Shown one piece after another: positions 6,368 to 7,466 of a DNA stretch of 7,466 bases. The translations under genes and the position numbers were made by a program. A model generated the notes under the pieces. The model was not told the origin of the DNA. It did no database searches and saw nothing but the letters and a program-made list of their open reading frames with translations. This stretch comes from an uncultured Deinococcales bacterium (GTDB lineage: Bacteria; Deinococcota; Deinococci; Deinococcales; Trueperaceae). The stretch lies in contig CALGZD010000116.1 of assembly GCA_937934635.1 (NCBI GenBank), forward strand, positions 1 through 7,466, written 5' to 3'. Within the stretch, counting starts at the first letter, position 1. Each line of letters begins with the position of its first letter.

Positions 6368-7466
6368 TTAGAACTCACTTTTGCCAAAGAGTTCCAATAT
6401 AAACATAGCGATGCCACTGAGCACCATAAGTACAAAGGCAAGTGCTAGCGCACTGCCAAAATTTGCTTCTCCAGGACGTGCTAGACGGTCAAAAATTGCT
6501 ACAGGTAAAGTGGCAAATTCTGGTCTACTGAGGATAAGTGTAGCAGCAAATTCACCAATAGATATTGCAAAGGCAAAGCTTGCAGCAGCGATTAGCCCAG
6601 GTCTGAGCAAAGGGAGTTCGATACGCCAGAGGATGTTGATCGGGCTCGAGCCCAGCCCTTTACCTGCGTTAACCACATTGTCAGGAACTGCCCTGAGTGC
6701 AGGTAAAATACTCCGAACCACAAATGGAAAAGCAATGAGCACATGGGTAAGTAATACCCCAGCAAAACTGGCTGAAAGCACAGGAAAACTAATCAAGTAG
6801 CCAAAACCAAGCGTTACAGCGCTGGTTGCTAAAGGTAATAAGCTTAAGCTATCTAAGAATTGCCACTTTGCTCTGACGATTGCATAGCAAAAGAAAAAGC
6901 CTAATGTGGTTGCAAGTAGGACTGTAAACAGGGAAAAGCGTAGTGAGTTGTAAAGGGCTAAATTAAAACCAGCAAAACCAACCGAACGACTGACTTCAGT
7001 CAGGTTTTGAAAGTAACCTAGGCTAAATGAGTTATCGATAATGAATAGCTTTTGCACAATAGCTACTAGTGGCGCGAGGAGTAAGGGGATAGCAAATGCC
7101 ATAGCTACGTATAGGATGATTTTTAAACTAGCCTTTGGTTTTTGGAATTGCTCTCTTGCTTTTAAACCAACGCTCATAGTTGCTTGGATTCGGCTATAGA
7201 TATAGCTCAATGCCATAATCACAACGAGTTGAATGAGTACCAGTACCGCAGCTTTGTCAAGTTGTAACATGCGAGCGCCTCGGCGATAGATTTCTACTTC
7301 CAAGGTTGAATACTGCAAGTCAGGTGTCAAAATAACGATGACACCAAAGCTGGTAAAGCAAAAGATGAATACAAGGATGGCTGCCGAGACGATTGCAGGC
7401 ATGGCAAGAGGTAGGTTAAGCCTTAAAAATGTTCGCCATGGAGATGCCCCAAGGAGATAGCTAGCT
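6368..7466 (-). CDS. Double-length ABC permease (ThiP/FbpB type), C-terminal part
   Basis: The frame is open from the right edge to TAA at 6368-6370: 366 codons less the stop, with the N-terminal part missing. The first Met at 7402 is internal, since the frame continues upstream with GASPWRTFLRLNLPLAMP, a cytoplasmic EAA loop that contacts the ATPase subunit. A second EAA loop (GKGLGSSPINILWRIELPLL) lies near 6600-6665. Two EAA loops and about ten remaining hydrophobic helices mean two fused permease domains, as in ThiP (thiamine) and FbpB (ferric iron). The segments STLEVEIYRR after the first loop and ISIGEFAATLILSRPEFATLP near the end resemble E. coli ThiP. It imports a substrate across the cytoplasmic membrane with a binding protein and ATPase encoded outside the window. 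Thiamine versus iron is undecided. Confidence 0.9.
   Translation of the reverse strand, partial: ASYLLGASPWRTFLRLNLPLAMPAIVSAAILVFIFCFTSFGVIVILTPDLQYSTLEVEIYRRGARMLQLDKAAVLVLIQLVVIMALSYIYSRIQATMSVGLKAREQFQKPKASLKIILYVAMAFAIPLLLAPLVAIVQKLFIIDNSFSLGYFQNLTEVSRSVGFAGFNLALYNSLRFSLFTVLLATTLGFFFCYAIVRAKWQFLDSLSLLPLATSAVTLGFGYLISFPVLSASFAGVLLTHVLIAFPFVVRSILPALRAVPDNVVNAGKGLGSSPINILWRIELPLLRPGLIAAASFAFAISIGEFAATLILSRPEFATLPVAIFDRLARPGEANFGSALALAFVLMVLSGIAMFILELFGKSEF

Noticed and set aside
6642..6653. 12-bp palindrome GGGCTCGAGCCC, similar to the one at 4305-4314
   Set aside because: It lies inside permease coding sequence at conserved residues; the shared core is a short GC palindrome likely to recur by chance.
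6381..6800. Plus-strand frame of 139 residues
   Set aside because: It is antisense to the ABC permease, whose EAA loop and helices lie on the other strand.

Overview
This is a chromosomal window of low to moderate GC (roughly 40%, estimated by eye). The core is the ribosomal/translation cluster rpsB-tsf-pyrH on the minus strand. S2 (uS2) and the short 197-residue EF-Ts resemble, from memory, those of Deinococcus/Thermus. A bacilliredoxin-like protein, which implies bacillithiol chemistry, and -10 boxes placed a few bases before start codons also fit Deinococcota. The low GC is unusual for that phylum, so the assignment is an inference of moderate confidence.

Layout from left to right: (1) 1-637, minus: N-terminal 212 codons of a P-loop ATPase (AAA_16/STAND-like) that runs off the left edge. 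(2) 638-950: upstream region of that ATPase, with a good candidate promoter and a small hydrophobic ORF that may be frameshifted. (3) 951-981: strong terminator of the pyrH operon. (4) 1005-3390, minus: rpsB, tsf and pyrH, with a promoter and a leader of about 190 nt before rpsB and a second candidate promoter in the rpsB-tsf gap. (5) 3703-4161, minus: a Fur-family regulator whose metal-ligand spacing matches PerR. (6) 4471-5112, plus: a bacilliredoxin domain joined to a C-terminal helical domain resembling colicin-D-type immunity proteins, transcribed divergently from the regulator. (7) 5138-5169: bidirectional terminator. (8) 5208-5957, minus: an unrecognised four-helix membrane protein with a low-complexity head and a repeat-bearing charged tail. 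(9) 5958-6367: non-coding, with a tandem/inverted repeat structure. (10) 6368-7466, minus: C-terminal part of a double-length ABC permease of the ThiP/FbpB type, running off the right edge.

The most coherent functional story is at 3703-5112. A PerR-like peroxide/metal sensor and a thiol-redox protein diverge from a shared region holding a perfect 7-1-7 palindrome, the geometry of a Fur/PerR box, which overlaps the candidate -35 of the regulator. This suggests a self-regulated redox-stress divergon. The second point of interest is the left-edge ATPase unit, whose promoter regions carry an 11-bp inverted repeat. The rpsB gene is odd in having an Ala/Asp-rich repetitive C-terminal tail and a duplicated in-frame stop segment.
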